The translations under genes and the position numbers were made by a program. From positions 1-21,437 of the forward strand of contig DGPL01000017.1 in assembly GCA_002390425.1 (NCBI GenBank): DNA of 21,437 bases, written 5' to 3'. Positions 14,970-21,437 of this stretch are shown here, one piece after another. The notes beneath the pieces are model-generated. The model was given only the letters and a program-made list of their open reading frames with translations. It made no database searches and was not told the origin of the DNA. Each line of letters begins with the position of its first letter. The stretch's first letter is position 1. Origin of the DNA: Kordiimonadaceae bacterium UBA4441. GTDB taxonomy: Bacteria > Pseudomonadota > Alphaproteobacteria > Sphingomonadales > Emcibacteraceae.

Positions 14970-16235
14970 ATGGCTATTGCACTTACTATGCCTGCGCTTT
15001 CCCCAACTATGGAAACTGGTACTCTGGCCAAATGGCTTGTAAAAGAAGGCGACGAAGTTGAAAGCGGTACAATACTTGCTGAAATTGAAACTGACAAAGC
15101 CACTATGGAATTCGAAAGCATTGATGATGGTATTGTTGGCAAGATCGTTATAGCCGAAGGCGCCGAAAATGTCGCCGTTGGTGAATTGATCGCCGTATTA
15201 CTTGAAGATGGTGAAGATGCCTCTGCTATGGATAGTGTTGCTGCTGCCGCTCCGGCACCAGCTGCACCTGCGGCTGCACAGACACCTGAAGCATCGCCAG
15301 CTCCTGCTGCTGCTGCGCCTGCTCCAACACCAGCGCCAGCCCCTGCGGCGGCTCCTGCTGCTCCAGTTGCAAGCGGGGAGCGCGTTTTTGCGTCACCGCT
15401 TGCGCGCCGAATTGCGGAACAAAGTGGTTATGATATTTCGCAAATTCCAGGCACAGGTCCACGTGGACGTGTTATAAAACGCGATGTTGAAAGTTATACA
15501 CCTGCTGCGGCTACTTCTGCGGGGATGGGGGCAGTATCAATGGACGGTGATACACCATTCGAAGAAATCAAACTTAGCAATATGCGTAAAACAATTGCGA
15601 AGCGCTTAACGGAAAGCAAACAAACAGTTCCACATTTCTATGTGACTGTGGATATTGAGCTTGATAATTTAATGACGGCGCGTAAGCAGCTTAATGCTAT
15701 GTCTGACGAATATAAGATTTCCGTCAATGATTTCATCATTAAAGCTTGTGCAGCGGCGCTTATGAAAGTTCCTGCGGCTAATGTTCAATACATGGGTGAT
15801 ACCATGCGTCAATTCAAACGCGCCGATATTTCGGTTGCAGTTGCAATTGAAGGTGGTTTGATTACGCCTGTTGTTCGCGGTGCGGATATGAAAGGTCTTC
15901 GTCAGATTTCTGATGAAACCAAAGATCTTGCAAGACGTGCACAGGAAGGGAAACTCGCCCCTGAGGAATATGCAGGTGGGACATTCTCAATTTCAAACAT
16001 GGGTATGATGGGCGTGAAGAATTTTGACGCGGTAATTAACCCGCCACAAGCGGCAATTTTGGCAGTCGGCGCTGGTGAACAGCGTCCAGTTGTTAAAAAT
16101 GGTGAATTAACAGTTGCGACTGTGATGACTGTGACACTTTCATGTGATCACCGTGCCATTGATGGTGCCGTTGGCGCAGAATATATCGCAGCGGTGAAAA
16201 TGTTCCTTGAACAACCATCCGCAATGTTACTGTAA
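14970..16235 (+). CDS. pdhC: Dihydrolipoyllysine acetyltransferase (E2 of pyruvate dehydrogenase)
   Basis: E2 forms the core of the PDH complex and moves the acetyl group from lipoyl to CoA. The 421-residue product has one lipoyl domain (about 1-80, Lys43 in ETDKATMEFE), a long Ala/Pro linker (about 90-132), a peripheral-subunit-binding domain (about 138-175, ASPLARRIAEQSGYDISQIP then GTGPRGRVIKRDV) and the catalytic domain (about 195-421). The active-site motif is DHRAIDG with His394 and Asp398. The Shine-Dalgarno AGGAG lies inside the last codons of pdhB. Its lipoyl domain closely resembles the one in PdhB. The gene is also called aceF. Confidence 0.97.
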   Translation: MAIALTMPALSPTMETGTLAKWLVKEGDEVESGTILAEIETDKATMEFESIDDGIVGKIVIAEGAENVAVGELIAVLLEDGEDASAMDSVAAAAPAPAAPAAAQTPEASPAPAAAAPAPTPAPAPAAAPAAPVASGERVFASPLARRIAEQSGYDISQIPGTGPRGRVIKRDVESYTPAAATSAGMGAVSMDGDTPFEEIKLSNMRKTIAKRLTESKQTVPHFYVTVDIELDNLMTARKQLNAMSDEYKISVNDFIIKACAAALMKVPAANVQYMGDTMRQFKRADISVAVAIEGGLITPVVRGADMKGLRQISDETKDLARRAQEGKLAPEEYAGGTFSISNMGMMGVKNFDAVINPPQAAILAVGAGEQRPVVKNGELTVATVMTVTLSCDHRAIDGAVGAEYIAAVKMFLEQPSAMLL

Positions 16236-16247
16236 GGAGTTAAGAAT

Positions 16248-17666
16248 ATGACTGCACAAAAATTTGATATGGTCGTGCTTGGCTCTGGCCCGGGTGGATA
16301 TGTTGCTGCAATTCGTGCGGCGCAGCTTGGTTATAAAACGGCCGTAATTGAACGCGCTGAATTAGGTGGTATTTGTCTAAACTGGGGTTGTATCCCGACG
16401 AAGGCATTATTACGTTCAGCCGAAGTATTTCATAATATGAAACATGCCGCAGATTATGGTCTTGTTGCCGGACAGCTTGGATTTGATATTGACAAAGTAG
16501 TGTCAAGAAGCCGTGGTATCGCGGGCCAATTAAGCGAAGGCATCAAGCATTTGATGAAAAAGAACAAAATTACTGTGATCGAAGGAAATGGTAAACTTGT
16601 GAAGCCTGGTGTTTTATCAGTCGAAAAAGACGGTAAAAAAACTGAGGTACATGGTACGGATATTATTCTGGCGACTGGCGCGCGCGCAAAAGAACTGCCG
16701 CACCTTAAGGCGGATGGCGAGCGTGTTTGGACATATCGTCATGCGTTAACACCTAAAGAAGTACCTGGTAAGCTCTTGGTGATTGGTTCAGGCGCTATTG
16801 GTATTGAATTTGCCAGTTTTTATAATGAACTTGGTTCAGATGTAACTGTTGTGGAAATGATGGACCGTGTTATGCCGGTGGAAGACGAAGAAATTTCTGC
16901 TTTCTCGCAAAAATCATTTAAATCCCAAGGCATTAATATCATGACGGAAGCGTCAGTGACTAAGCTTGATAAAAAAGCCAAAACAGTAGTTTGTACAGTT
17001 GAAAGCAAAGGCGGTAAATCACAGCAGATCGAAGTTGATAATGTAATTATTGCCATTGGTATTGACGGAAATGTAGAAAATATCGGTCTTGAAGAAAATA
17101 AAATCAAGGTTGACCGTGGTCATGTTGTGACCGATGAATGGGGTCATACTGGTGTTAATGGTGTTCACGCAATCGGCGATTTAACGGGGCCACCATGGCT
17201 TGCGCATAAGGCCAGCCATGAAGGTGTTGTTTTGGTTGAAAAGATTGCCAAAGATAAAGGCCATAAAGAAATCACCGACGTGCATCCAATGGATAAAGGT
17301 AATATTCCAGGATGTACATATTGCCGCCCACAAGTGGCAAGTGTTGGCATGACTGAAAAAGCGGCAATTGCAGCAGGTCATAAGGTAAAGGTTGGACGTT
17401 TCCCATTCATTGGGAATGGTAAAGCCATTGCCATGGGTGAAGCAGAAGGCATGATGAAAACTGTTTTTGATGCAAAAACAGGAGAAATGCTTGGCGCACA
17501 CATGGTCGGTGCAGAAGTAACCGAGATGATCCAAGGCTATACTGTTGCTCGTACATTAGAGACAACAGAAGTAGAACTTATGCATACAGTGTTCCCACAT
17601 CCAACAATGTCGGAAATGATGCATGAGGCAGTACTTGACGCCTTTGGTAAGACACTCCATATGTAA
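16248..17666 (+). CDS. lpdA: Dihydrolipoyl dehydrogenase (E3)
   Basis: E3 reoxidises dihydrolipoyl groups on E2 and on PdhB with FAD and NAD+. The 472-residue product is a full pyridine nucleotide-disulfide oxidoreductase. It shows the FAD fold VLGSGPGGYVAAIRAAQLG (10-28), redox cysteines Cys43 and Cys48 in GGICLNWGCIP, the NAD-binding VIGSGAIGIEFASFYNELG, the second FAD motif VNGVHAIGDLTG, and the dimer-interface HPTMSE with His451/Glu456. AAGGAG precedes the ATG and the gene follows pdhC by 12 bp. Because it is inside the PDH operon, it is presumably the PDH-dedicated E3; others may exist elsewhere for 2-oxoglutarate dehydrogenase or the glycine cleavage system. Confidence 0.97.
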   Translation: MTAQKFDMVVLGSGPGGYVAAIRAAQLGYKTAVIERAELGGICLNWGCIPTKALLRSAEVFHNMKHAADYGLVAGQLGFDIDKVVSRSRGIAGQLSEGIKHLMKKNKITVIEGNGKLVKPGVLSVEKDGKKTEVHGTDIILATGARAKELPHLKADGERVWTYRHALTPKEVPGKLLVIGSGAIGIEFASFYNELGSDVTVVEMMDRVMPVEDEEISAFSQKSFKSQGINIMTEASVTKLDKKAKTVVCTVESKGGKSQQIEVDNVIIAIGIDGNVENIGLEENKIKVDRGHVVTDEWGHTGVNGVHAIGDLTGPPWLAHKASHEGVVLVEKIAKDKGHKEITDVHPMDKGNIPGCTYCRPQVASVGMTEKAAIAAGHKVKVGRFPFIGNGKAIAMGEAEGMMKTVFDAKTGEMLGAHMVGAEVTEMIQGYTVARTLETTEVELMHTVFPHPTMSEMMHEAVLDAFGKTLHM

Positions 17667-17689
17667 GGAAACCCTTACGCGAGGAACGC

Positions 17690-18682
17690 ATGGATAAAGC
17701 AGTAAAAGCAGAAGTGACCGAAAGCGGTCACGTCAGAAAGCCTGAATGGATACGGGTGAAAGCACCCGTGTCTAAAGGATATCAAGAAACACGTAAATTA
17801 ATGCGTGGTTTAAAGCTTAATACAGTATGTGAAGAGGCCGCATGCCCGAATATCGGTGAATGCTGGACGAAAAAGCATACGACGGTCATGATCCTTGGGG
17901 ATACATGCACGAGAGCATGTCGTTTTTGTAATATCAAAACGGGTAAGGGCAATCCGGTAGATCCAGATGAACCAGCGCATGTTGCTGAAATGGTTGTTAC
18001 AACCCAGATGAAGCATATTGTGATAACATCTGTTGACCGCGATGATCTTAAGGATGGTGGTGCCCATCAATTCGTTAAAGTGATCGAAGCCATTCGTGAA
18101 GTATGTCCCGAAACAACCATTGAAATTCTAACACCTGATTTTAGAAATAAACCTGGTGCGCTTGAAACTGTTGTAAAAGCGAAACCGGATGTTTTTAATC
18201 ATAACCTTGAAACCGTTCCGCGTCTTTATACTCGTATTCGTCCGGGAGCTAGATACTTCCATTCATTAAATCTGCTTGCACGCGTTAAAGAAATGGATCC
18301 GGAAATTTTTACAAAATCCGGTATTATGGTTGGTCTTGGTGAAGATGAAGTAGAGGTCATGCAAGTGATGGATGATATGCGTTCTGCTGATATTGATTTT
18401 ATGACGATTGGTCAATATTTACAGCCAACAAAAAAGCATGCTGATGTAATTGAGTTTATTACTCCGGATCAGTTTCTAAAGTTTAAGAAAGTTGCTAAAA
18501 TCAAAGGGTTTTTGCATGTTTCATCATCGCCTTTAACACGTTCAAGTCATCACGCCAGTGAAGATTTCGAAGTATTACAGGCGGCACGTAAAGAGCTTCT
18601 TAAAAAGAAAGGGGCGCTTGCCCATAATGATGCTCCTATTGATATTGATGAGATGAAAAAGCATAATCCGCTTTATGATTGA
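17690..18682 (+). CDS. lipA: Lipoyl synthase
   Basis: LipA is a radical-SAM enzyme that inserts two sulfurs into octanoyl groups to make lipoyl cofactors. The 330-residue product has both cluster motifs: auxiliary Cys47, Cys52 and Cys58 (CEEAACPNIGEC), and radical-SAM Cys73, Cys77 and Cys80 (CTRACRFC). The C-terminal serine ligand lies in RSSHHA at 284-289 (Ser286); the residue after it is His where most LipA have Tyr (RSSYHA). GAGGAA precedes the ATG. The gene follows lpdA by 23 bp and directly serves the lipoyl domains encoded just upstream. Its stop is 2 bp from the next ATG. Confidence 0.97.
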   Translation: MDKAVKAEVTESGHVRKPEWIRVKAPVSKGYQETRKLMRGLKLNTVCEEAACPNIGECWTKKHTTVMILGDTCTRACRFCNIKTGKGNPVDPDEPAHVAEMVVTTQMKHIVITSVDRDDLKDGGAHQFVKVIEAIREVCPETTIEILTPDFRNKPGALETVVKAKPDVFNHNLETVPRLYTRIRPGARYFHSLNLLARVKEMDPEIFTKSGIMVGLGEDEVEVMQVMDDMRSADIDFMTIGQYLQPTKKHADVIEFITPDQFLKFKKVAKIKGFLHVSSSPLTRSSHHASEDFEVLQAARKELLKKKGALAHNDAPIDIDEMKKHNPLYD

Positions 18683-18684
18683 TC

Positions 18685-19116
18685 ATGCCAAAGTTCGTAG
18701 AAGATAGAATATTCCCATATGACGCCAAGCAGATGTTTGATCTGGTGGCGGATGTTGGAAAATATCCTGAATTTTTACCGTGGTGCATTGGTTCGCGACT
18801 ATATAACGTGAAGCAAGATGATTTTTATGCTGACCTTATTATTGGTTTTAAAGTCTTTCGCGAAAGATTTACGAGCCATGTAAAATTGTCAGATGGAAAA
18901 ATAGAAATTGATTACATAAAAGGACCACTTGAATATCTTCATAATCTTTGGGAAATCAAAGATTTAGAAGAGGGCGGTTCCGCGCTTCATTTTGAAGTGG
19001 ATTTTGAATTTAGAAATAAAATATTCCAAAAAATGATTGGTGGCTTGTTTACTGAAGCGGTTCACCGTATGGTCGAATCTTTCGAAACCAGAGCCATCGA
19101 GCTTTATGGAAAATAA
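18685..19116 (+). CDS. Coq10/RatA-type START-domain protein, ubiquinone-binding
   Basis: The 143-residue product is a single small START/polyketide-cyclase domain (PF03364). Signatures include FPYDAKQMFDLVADVGKYPE (about 10-29), FLPWCIGSRL (about 30-39), the FRERFTSHV strand and the closing FTEAVHRMVESFETRA helix. Mitochondrial COQ10 binds ubiquinone and is needed for its proper synthesis and electron transfer; the E. coli homologue RatA was reported as a ribosome-association toxin. In alphaproteobacteria next to lipA the Coq10-like role is more likely. I chose the ATG at 18685; an in-frame TTG at 18679 overlaps lipA. No Shine-Dalgarno is seen, so translation is probably coupled to lipA. Confidence 0.9.
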   Translation: MPKFVEDRIFPYDAKQMFDLVADVGKYPEFLPWCIGSRLYNVKQDDFYADLIIGFKVFRERFTSHVKLSDGKIEIDYIKGPLEYLHNLWEIKDLEEGGSALHFEVDFEFRNKIFQKMIGGLFTEAVHRMVESFETRAIELYGK

Positions 19117-19127
19117 AGGATCTTAAA

Positions 19128-19817
19128 ATGACAAACACAGTATTTCCCGCACAACCGACGCCGCTTGTTGATATTGCCGGCCGTGATGAAAAATTCCCAG
19201 TGAACCGTATTTATTGTGTTGGTCTTAATTATGTGGATCACGTACTTGAATTTGGTGAGGATCCAAGCAAAGTTGATCCAGTTTATTTTATGAAGCCTGG
19301 TGATGCTGTTGTTGCCGATGGTGTTGATGTGCCATACCCGCAGCACACCAATAATTTCCATTATGAAATTGAGCTTGTCGTTGCCATTGGCAAAGAGGCA
19401 TACAATATTTCAGAAGATCAAGCCGAAGACCATATTTTTGGCTATGCGGTAGGTAATGATTTAACAAGAAGAGATATGCAGCTTGACCTTAAAGCAAAAG
19501 GTATGCCTTGGGACCCTTCAAAAGGGTTTGACATGTCTGCTCCTATTTCTGCTATTCATCCTGCGGCAGATATTGGTCACCCAAAAGAAGGCCGTATCTG
19601 GCTTAGTGTTAATGGTGATGTAAAACAAGACGGCAATATTAATCAATTAATCGCCAGCGTCAAAAAGGTCGTTTCACAACTTTCTGAACTTTATGTCTTA
19701 AAACCTGGCGATCTGATTTATTCCGGTACGCCATCTGGAATTGGCCCTGTGGTTAAGGGCGATGTGATGGAAGCTGGAATTGACGGAATTGATACGCTTA
19801 CGACTAAGATTGTGTAG
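19128..19817 (+). CDS. FAH-family hydrolase, FAHD1-like (oxaloacetate decarboxylase / acylpyruvate hydrolase type)
   Basis: This 229-residue protein is a single-domain member of the fumarylacetoacetate hydrolase superfamily. It lines up well with mitochondrial FAHD1 as I remember it. The catalytic pair His38/Glu41 lies in VGLNYVDHVLEFG, metal ligands Glu80 and Glu82 in HYEIELVVAIGK and Asp111 in GNDLTRRDMQ, and Lys132 in GMPWDPSKGF. The closing SGTPSGIGPVVKGD and EAGIDGID are typical. FAHD1 decarboxylates oxaloacetate and cleaves acylpyruvates; bacterial relatives cleave fumarylpyruvate, and some members tautomerise oxaloacetate. Which applies cannot be told from sequence. It follows coq10 by 11 bp with a good ribosome site (AAAGGAT), so it is likely part of the PDH operon, favouring a role around pyruvate and oxaloacetate. 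Confidence 0.88.
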   Translation: MTNTVFPAQPTPLVDIAGRDEKFPVNRIYCVGLNYVDHVLEFGEDPSKVDPVYFMKPGDAVVADGVDVPYPQHTNNFHYEIELVVAIGKEAYNISEDQAEDHIFGYAVGNDLTRRDMQLDLKAKGMPWDPSKGFDMSAPISAIHPAADIGHPKEGRIWLSVNGDVKQDGNINQLIASVKKVVSQLSELYVLKPGDLIYSGTPSGIGPVVKGDVMEAGIDGIDTLTTKIV

Positions 19818-19861
19818 TTTAAAGTGTTGGGAAAATATATATTCATCGTAAGGTAAAATAT

Positions 19862-20650
19862 ATGTTTGAATATATGATAACGAAATATGACCAATCCCAA
19901 AGAGATGAAACTGGTCGCTATGTAGGTCCAAGTTCTTGGACATGTTATTCTGATGCTGGCAAAAAGTTTGATGGTAAAACTCTAACTTTAAAAGAATGTC
20001 TTTTAGTTGAAGAAAAATATATTGATGCGGCTATTAAATTATTCGATCTGAGCAAACTTCCATATTTACGGCTAACGCGCGTGAAATTTCATGAAGCGAT
20101 TAAAAATGAAGTTCGTTCGCAAGGTGAACCCTTATATGACCCTGAGTTTGAATTAATTGATTTCTCTGAAGATGCGAAAATACTTCCAGAAAATTTACGT
20201 ATTGTTCTTAAAATGATTTTTAGAGGATACGGATGGGCGAGTTTAGAATGGAAAAATAAATTTTATGTCCATATTGGCTGGGATTTTTATATGTATATCG
20301 GGATTACAAGTGAAGACCAGAATATTCTAAATGATATTCGGTCCTCGGGCTTATACGTAGATCATGATAAACCAAGTCCATATATGGCATTTAACCTAGC
20401 CACTAATATTCTGCATATTGAAAGGATTGTTATCGGAGAAGAATATATCGATGAGGGTTTCGAAATAAATCTTTCTTCAGATTTTCTGGAAAAGCTAAAA
20501 CCGCTATGGAAATTTTCTGATGAACATCCTTTTCTAGGAACTTGGAAAATGAATTCAAATGATAAAGATGCTCTTGAAGAAGTGATCAATCATAAACTCG
20601 ATTTTAATACTTATGATTATTATATTGAGACAGTAGGGTGGGATAATTGA
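19862..20650 (+). CDS. Uncharacterised cytosolic protein
   Basis: The 262-residue product has no signal peptide or membrane helix and is rich in aromatic and acidic residues. The first 75 residues (ITKYDQSQRDETGRYVG, WTCYSDAGKKFDGKTLTLKE, then EEKYIDAAIKLF) look like the start of a family of stand-alone bacterial hypotheticals I have seen but cannot name. The middle part has FYVHIGWDFYMYIGI (about 138-152), a likely beta hairpin. No catalytic motif is evident. The overall style resembles immunity-type proteins, but that is only an impression and no toxin gene is nearby. It lies 44 bp after the FAH gene with AAGG 8 bp before the ATG and no terminator between, so it may be the last gene of the operon. 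Lower GC than its neighbours suggests later arrival. Confidence 0.7.
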   Translation: MFEYMITKYDQSQRDETGRYVGPSSWTCYSDAGKKFDGKTLTLKECLLVEEKYIDAAIKLFDLSKLPYLRLTRVKFHEAIKNEVRSQGEPLYDPEFELIDFSEDAKILPENLRIVLKMIFRGYGWASLEWKNKFYVHIGWDFYMYIGITSEDQNILNDIRSSGLYVDHDKPSPYMAFNLATNILHIERIVIGEEYIDEGFEINLSSDFLEKLKPLWKFSDEHPFLGTWKMNSNDKDALEEVINHKLDFNTYDYYIETVGWDN

Positions 20651-20675
20651 ATTACTTGATATATACAGAGTAATT
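20650..20675. terminator. Weak AT-rich hairpin between convergent genes
   Basis: AATTACT (20650-20656) and AGTAATT (20669-20675) form a 7-bp stem with a 12-nt loop in the 37-bp gap between the convergent genes. There is no real T-run, so termination ability is doubtful. Confidence 0.25.
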
Positions 20676-20687
20676 TATAGTAACCAT

Positions 20688-20906
20688 TTATTTTTCCGTA
20701 AGCTTATACTCAAACACCATCTCGAGCGGTTCACCAAATACATCAGCAATTTTAAATGCAAGTTCTAGAGAAGGGGCGTATTTCGCTGCTTCGATGGCAT
20801 TAACAGTTTGTCTTGTGGCATCGATTTTTTCCGCCAATTCGGCTTGAGTCATACCATTATTTTCAAGTCGTAACTTGCGAATATTATTTAAAACTTTTTT
20901 AGCCAC
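20688..20906 (-). CDS. Small XRE-family HTH transcriptional regulator
   Basis: The 72-residue product is almost entirely a Cro/CI-type helix-turn-helix. Helices 2 and 3 are at MTQAELAEKIDATRQTVNAI (about 19-38), followed by AAKYAPSLELAFKIADVFGE (about 40-59) and a short EMVFEYKL tail. It matches the compact regulator class often encoded next to a small membrane protein. The start is GTG at 20906, two bases after the stop of the upstream membrane-protein gene, so translation is probably coupled. It most likely represses its own operon through the ATGTAAA palindromes at 21388-21415, which is inference from position and symmetry. Confidence 0.9.
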   Translation of the reverse strand: MAKKVLNNIRKLRLENNGMTQAELAEKIDATRQTVNAIEAAKYAPSLELAFKIADVFGEPLEMVFEYKLTEK

Positions 20907-20908
20907 GA

Positions 20909-21367
20909 TTATAAATATCCACGGCGATAAAAGAATAATTGTGTAACCGATTTAACTGTTCCAGATATAATTAAAGATAATAAAATTAGATGAAGCACAG
21001 AAGATAGATTGATATTTAAAAGATGTGCATCTGAGAAATACCCTACTTTTTCACTAATGAAAGTTTGTACAATAATACCTACACAGAGAAGACAAAAACT
21101 ATAATATGCGCATGAATTGGCTTTAGCATCTATAGCATAATAGCGTTCATCCTTTTTAACATCATCCTTTGTATTAAAAAATATCGTCAAAGCGATTGTC
21201 GCAAAAATGCTAAATAAAATCGCATTAATAACAACTTTTCCAAGTTCCGGATTAAACATGTCAGAAAAACCGCCGTTACTAAAGGCGTGTTTAAAATAAT
21301 AAATGGCGACTAAAAGGCTAATTACTAATTCAATCCAGATTTCTTTTTCTCTATTTGAAATATCCAT
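20909..21367 (-). CDS. Four-helix membrane protein paired with the XRE regulator (DUF2178-like)
   Basis: The 152-residue product has four predicted membrane helices at about 10-27, 44-66, 86-104 and 121-146. Between helices 2 and 3 lies a charged cytosolic loop with DDVKKDERYYAIDAKANSCA (about 68-87), which recalls the DER-x(4)-I-x(2)-KA signature of small membrane proteins such as DUF2178 that are often coupled to XRE regulators. Family assignment is tentative and function is unknown. AAGGAG before the ATG is strong. It is the first gene of a two-gene minus-strand operon with the regulator. What lies beyond the right edge is unseen. Confidence 0.8.
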   Translation of the reverse strand: MDISNREKEIWIELVISLLVAIYYFKHAFSNGGFSDMFNPELGKVVINAILFSIFATIALTIFFNTKDDVKKDERYYAIDAKANSCAYYSFCLLCVGIIVQTFISEKVGYFSDAHLLNINLSSVLHLILLSLIISGTVKSVTQLFFYRRGYL

Positions 21368-21387
21368 TTTTTCTCCTTATAAAATTT

Positions 21388-21415
21388 ATGTAAAATATTT
21401 TTTACATAATGTAAA
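21388..21415 (-). promoter_or_regulatory. Operator-like overlapping palindromes with three ATGTAAA half-sites
   Basis: Half-sites alternate in orientation: ATGTAAA at 21388-21394, its complement TTTACAT at 21401-21407, and ATGTAAA again at 21409-21415. This makes two perfect palindromes sharing the central arm, 8-4-8 (21388-21407) and 7-1-7 (21401-21415). They lie 21-48 bp upstream of the membrane-protein ATG and cover the -10 of the candidate promoter. An XRE dimer encoded by the same operon is the natural ligand. Confidence 0.58.
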
Positions 21416-21434
21416 GTGTATCCCGTCAGACCAA
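21406..21434 (-). promoter_or_regulatory. Candidate promoter of the membrane protein/XRE operon
   Basis: On the minus strand TTGGTC (21429-21434) and CATTAT (21406-21411) are separated by 17 bp. The -10 lies inside the 7-1-7 palindrome, and transcription would start near 21399 within the second palindrome. That geometry suits autorepression. Confidence 0.45.
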
Positions 21435-21437
21435 GTT

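Noticed and set aside
15239..15365. GC-rich repetitive stretch that could be a tandem repeat array
   Set aside because: It encodes the Ala/Pro interdomain linker of E2 and is in frame with normal domains on both sides.
1..21437. CRISPR array, tRNA/rRNA genes, insertion sequences, prophage or integrase
   Set aside because: No spaced direct repeats, cloverleaf sequences, transposase or recombinase motifs were found on either strand.

Overview
The window reads as an AT-rich alphaproteobacterial chromosome. The main evidence is the gene order tpiA-secG-pyrG-eno-ftsB-pdhA-pdhB-pdhC-lpd-lipA-coq10, a backbone well known in that class. A PdhB carrying its own lipoyl domain and a ppiD-trpE pair diverging from tpiA point the same way. 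I cannot name a genus. Almost everything is housekeeping; accessory material sits in two places, between eno and ftsB and at the right end.

Layout, left to right. Positions 1-783 (minus) hold the N-terminal 261 codons of parE, cut by the window edge. Divergent from it, a membrane-anchored YibQ-type divergent polysaccharide deacetylase (932-1951) overlaps a secreted protein of unknown function, probably a beta-propeller (1951-2910). Converging on these from the right is the minus-strand pair ppiD-trpE (4462-6393, 2925-4442). tpiA, secG, pyrG and eno follow on the plus strand to 10824, with intrinsic terminators after secG and eno. Next come a frameshifted DUF2971 gene on the minus strand (10886-11634) and a control region dense in GANTC sites, then ftsB with its own terminator. 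A 309-base gap (12196-12504) holds that terminator, a candidate promoter, and a short two-hairpin leader ending in an intrinsic terminator just upstream of pdhA. The pyruvate dehydrogenase operon runs from 12505 through E1alpha, E1beta, E2, E3, lipoyl synthase, a Coq10/RatA START protein and a FAHD1-like hydrolase, perhaps ending with an unknown cytosolic protein (19862-20650). At the right end a small XRE regulator and a four-helix membrane protein form a minus-strand pair behind palindromic ATGTAAA half-sites.

How they fit together. TpiA and enolase act in glycolysis. The PDH complex turns the resulting pyruvate into acetyl-CoA, LipA makes the lipoyl groups that the E1beta and E2 lipoyl domains need, and Coq10 supports the respiratory quinone that takes up the electrons. 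The FAHD1-like protein probably acts on oxaloacetate or an acylpyruvate at the same junction. SecG, PpiD, YibQ and FtsB serve the envelope.

I found no wholly new multi-gene system. The best leads are the GANTC cluster in front of ftsB (six sites in 143 bp, none seen in the 2.9 kb from pyrG through eno), the two-hairpin leader before pdhA, the operator-like palindromes before the XRE/membrane pair, and the single-base frameshift in the DUF2971 gene. kdsA (between pyrG and eno) and trpG (after trpE) are missing from places where many relatives have them. No tRNA, rRNA, CRISPR array, transposase or integrase was seen.
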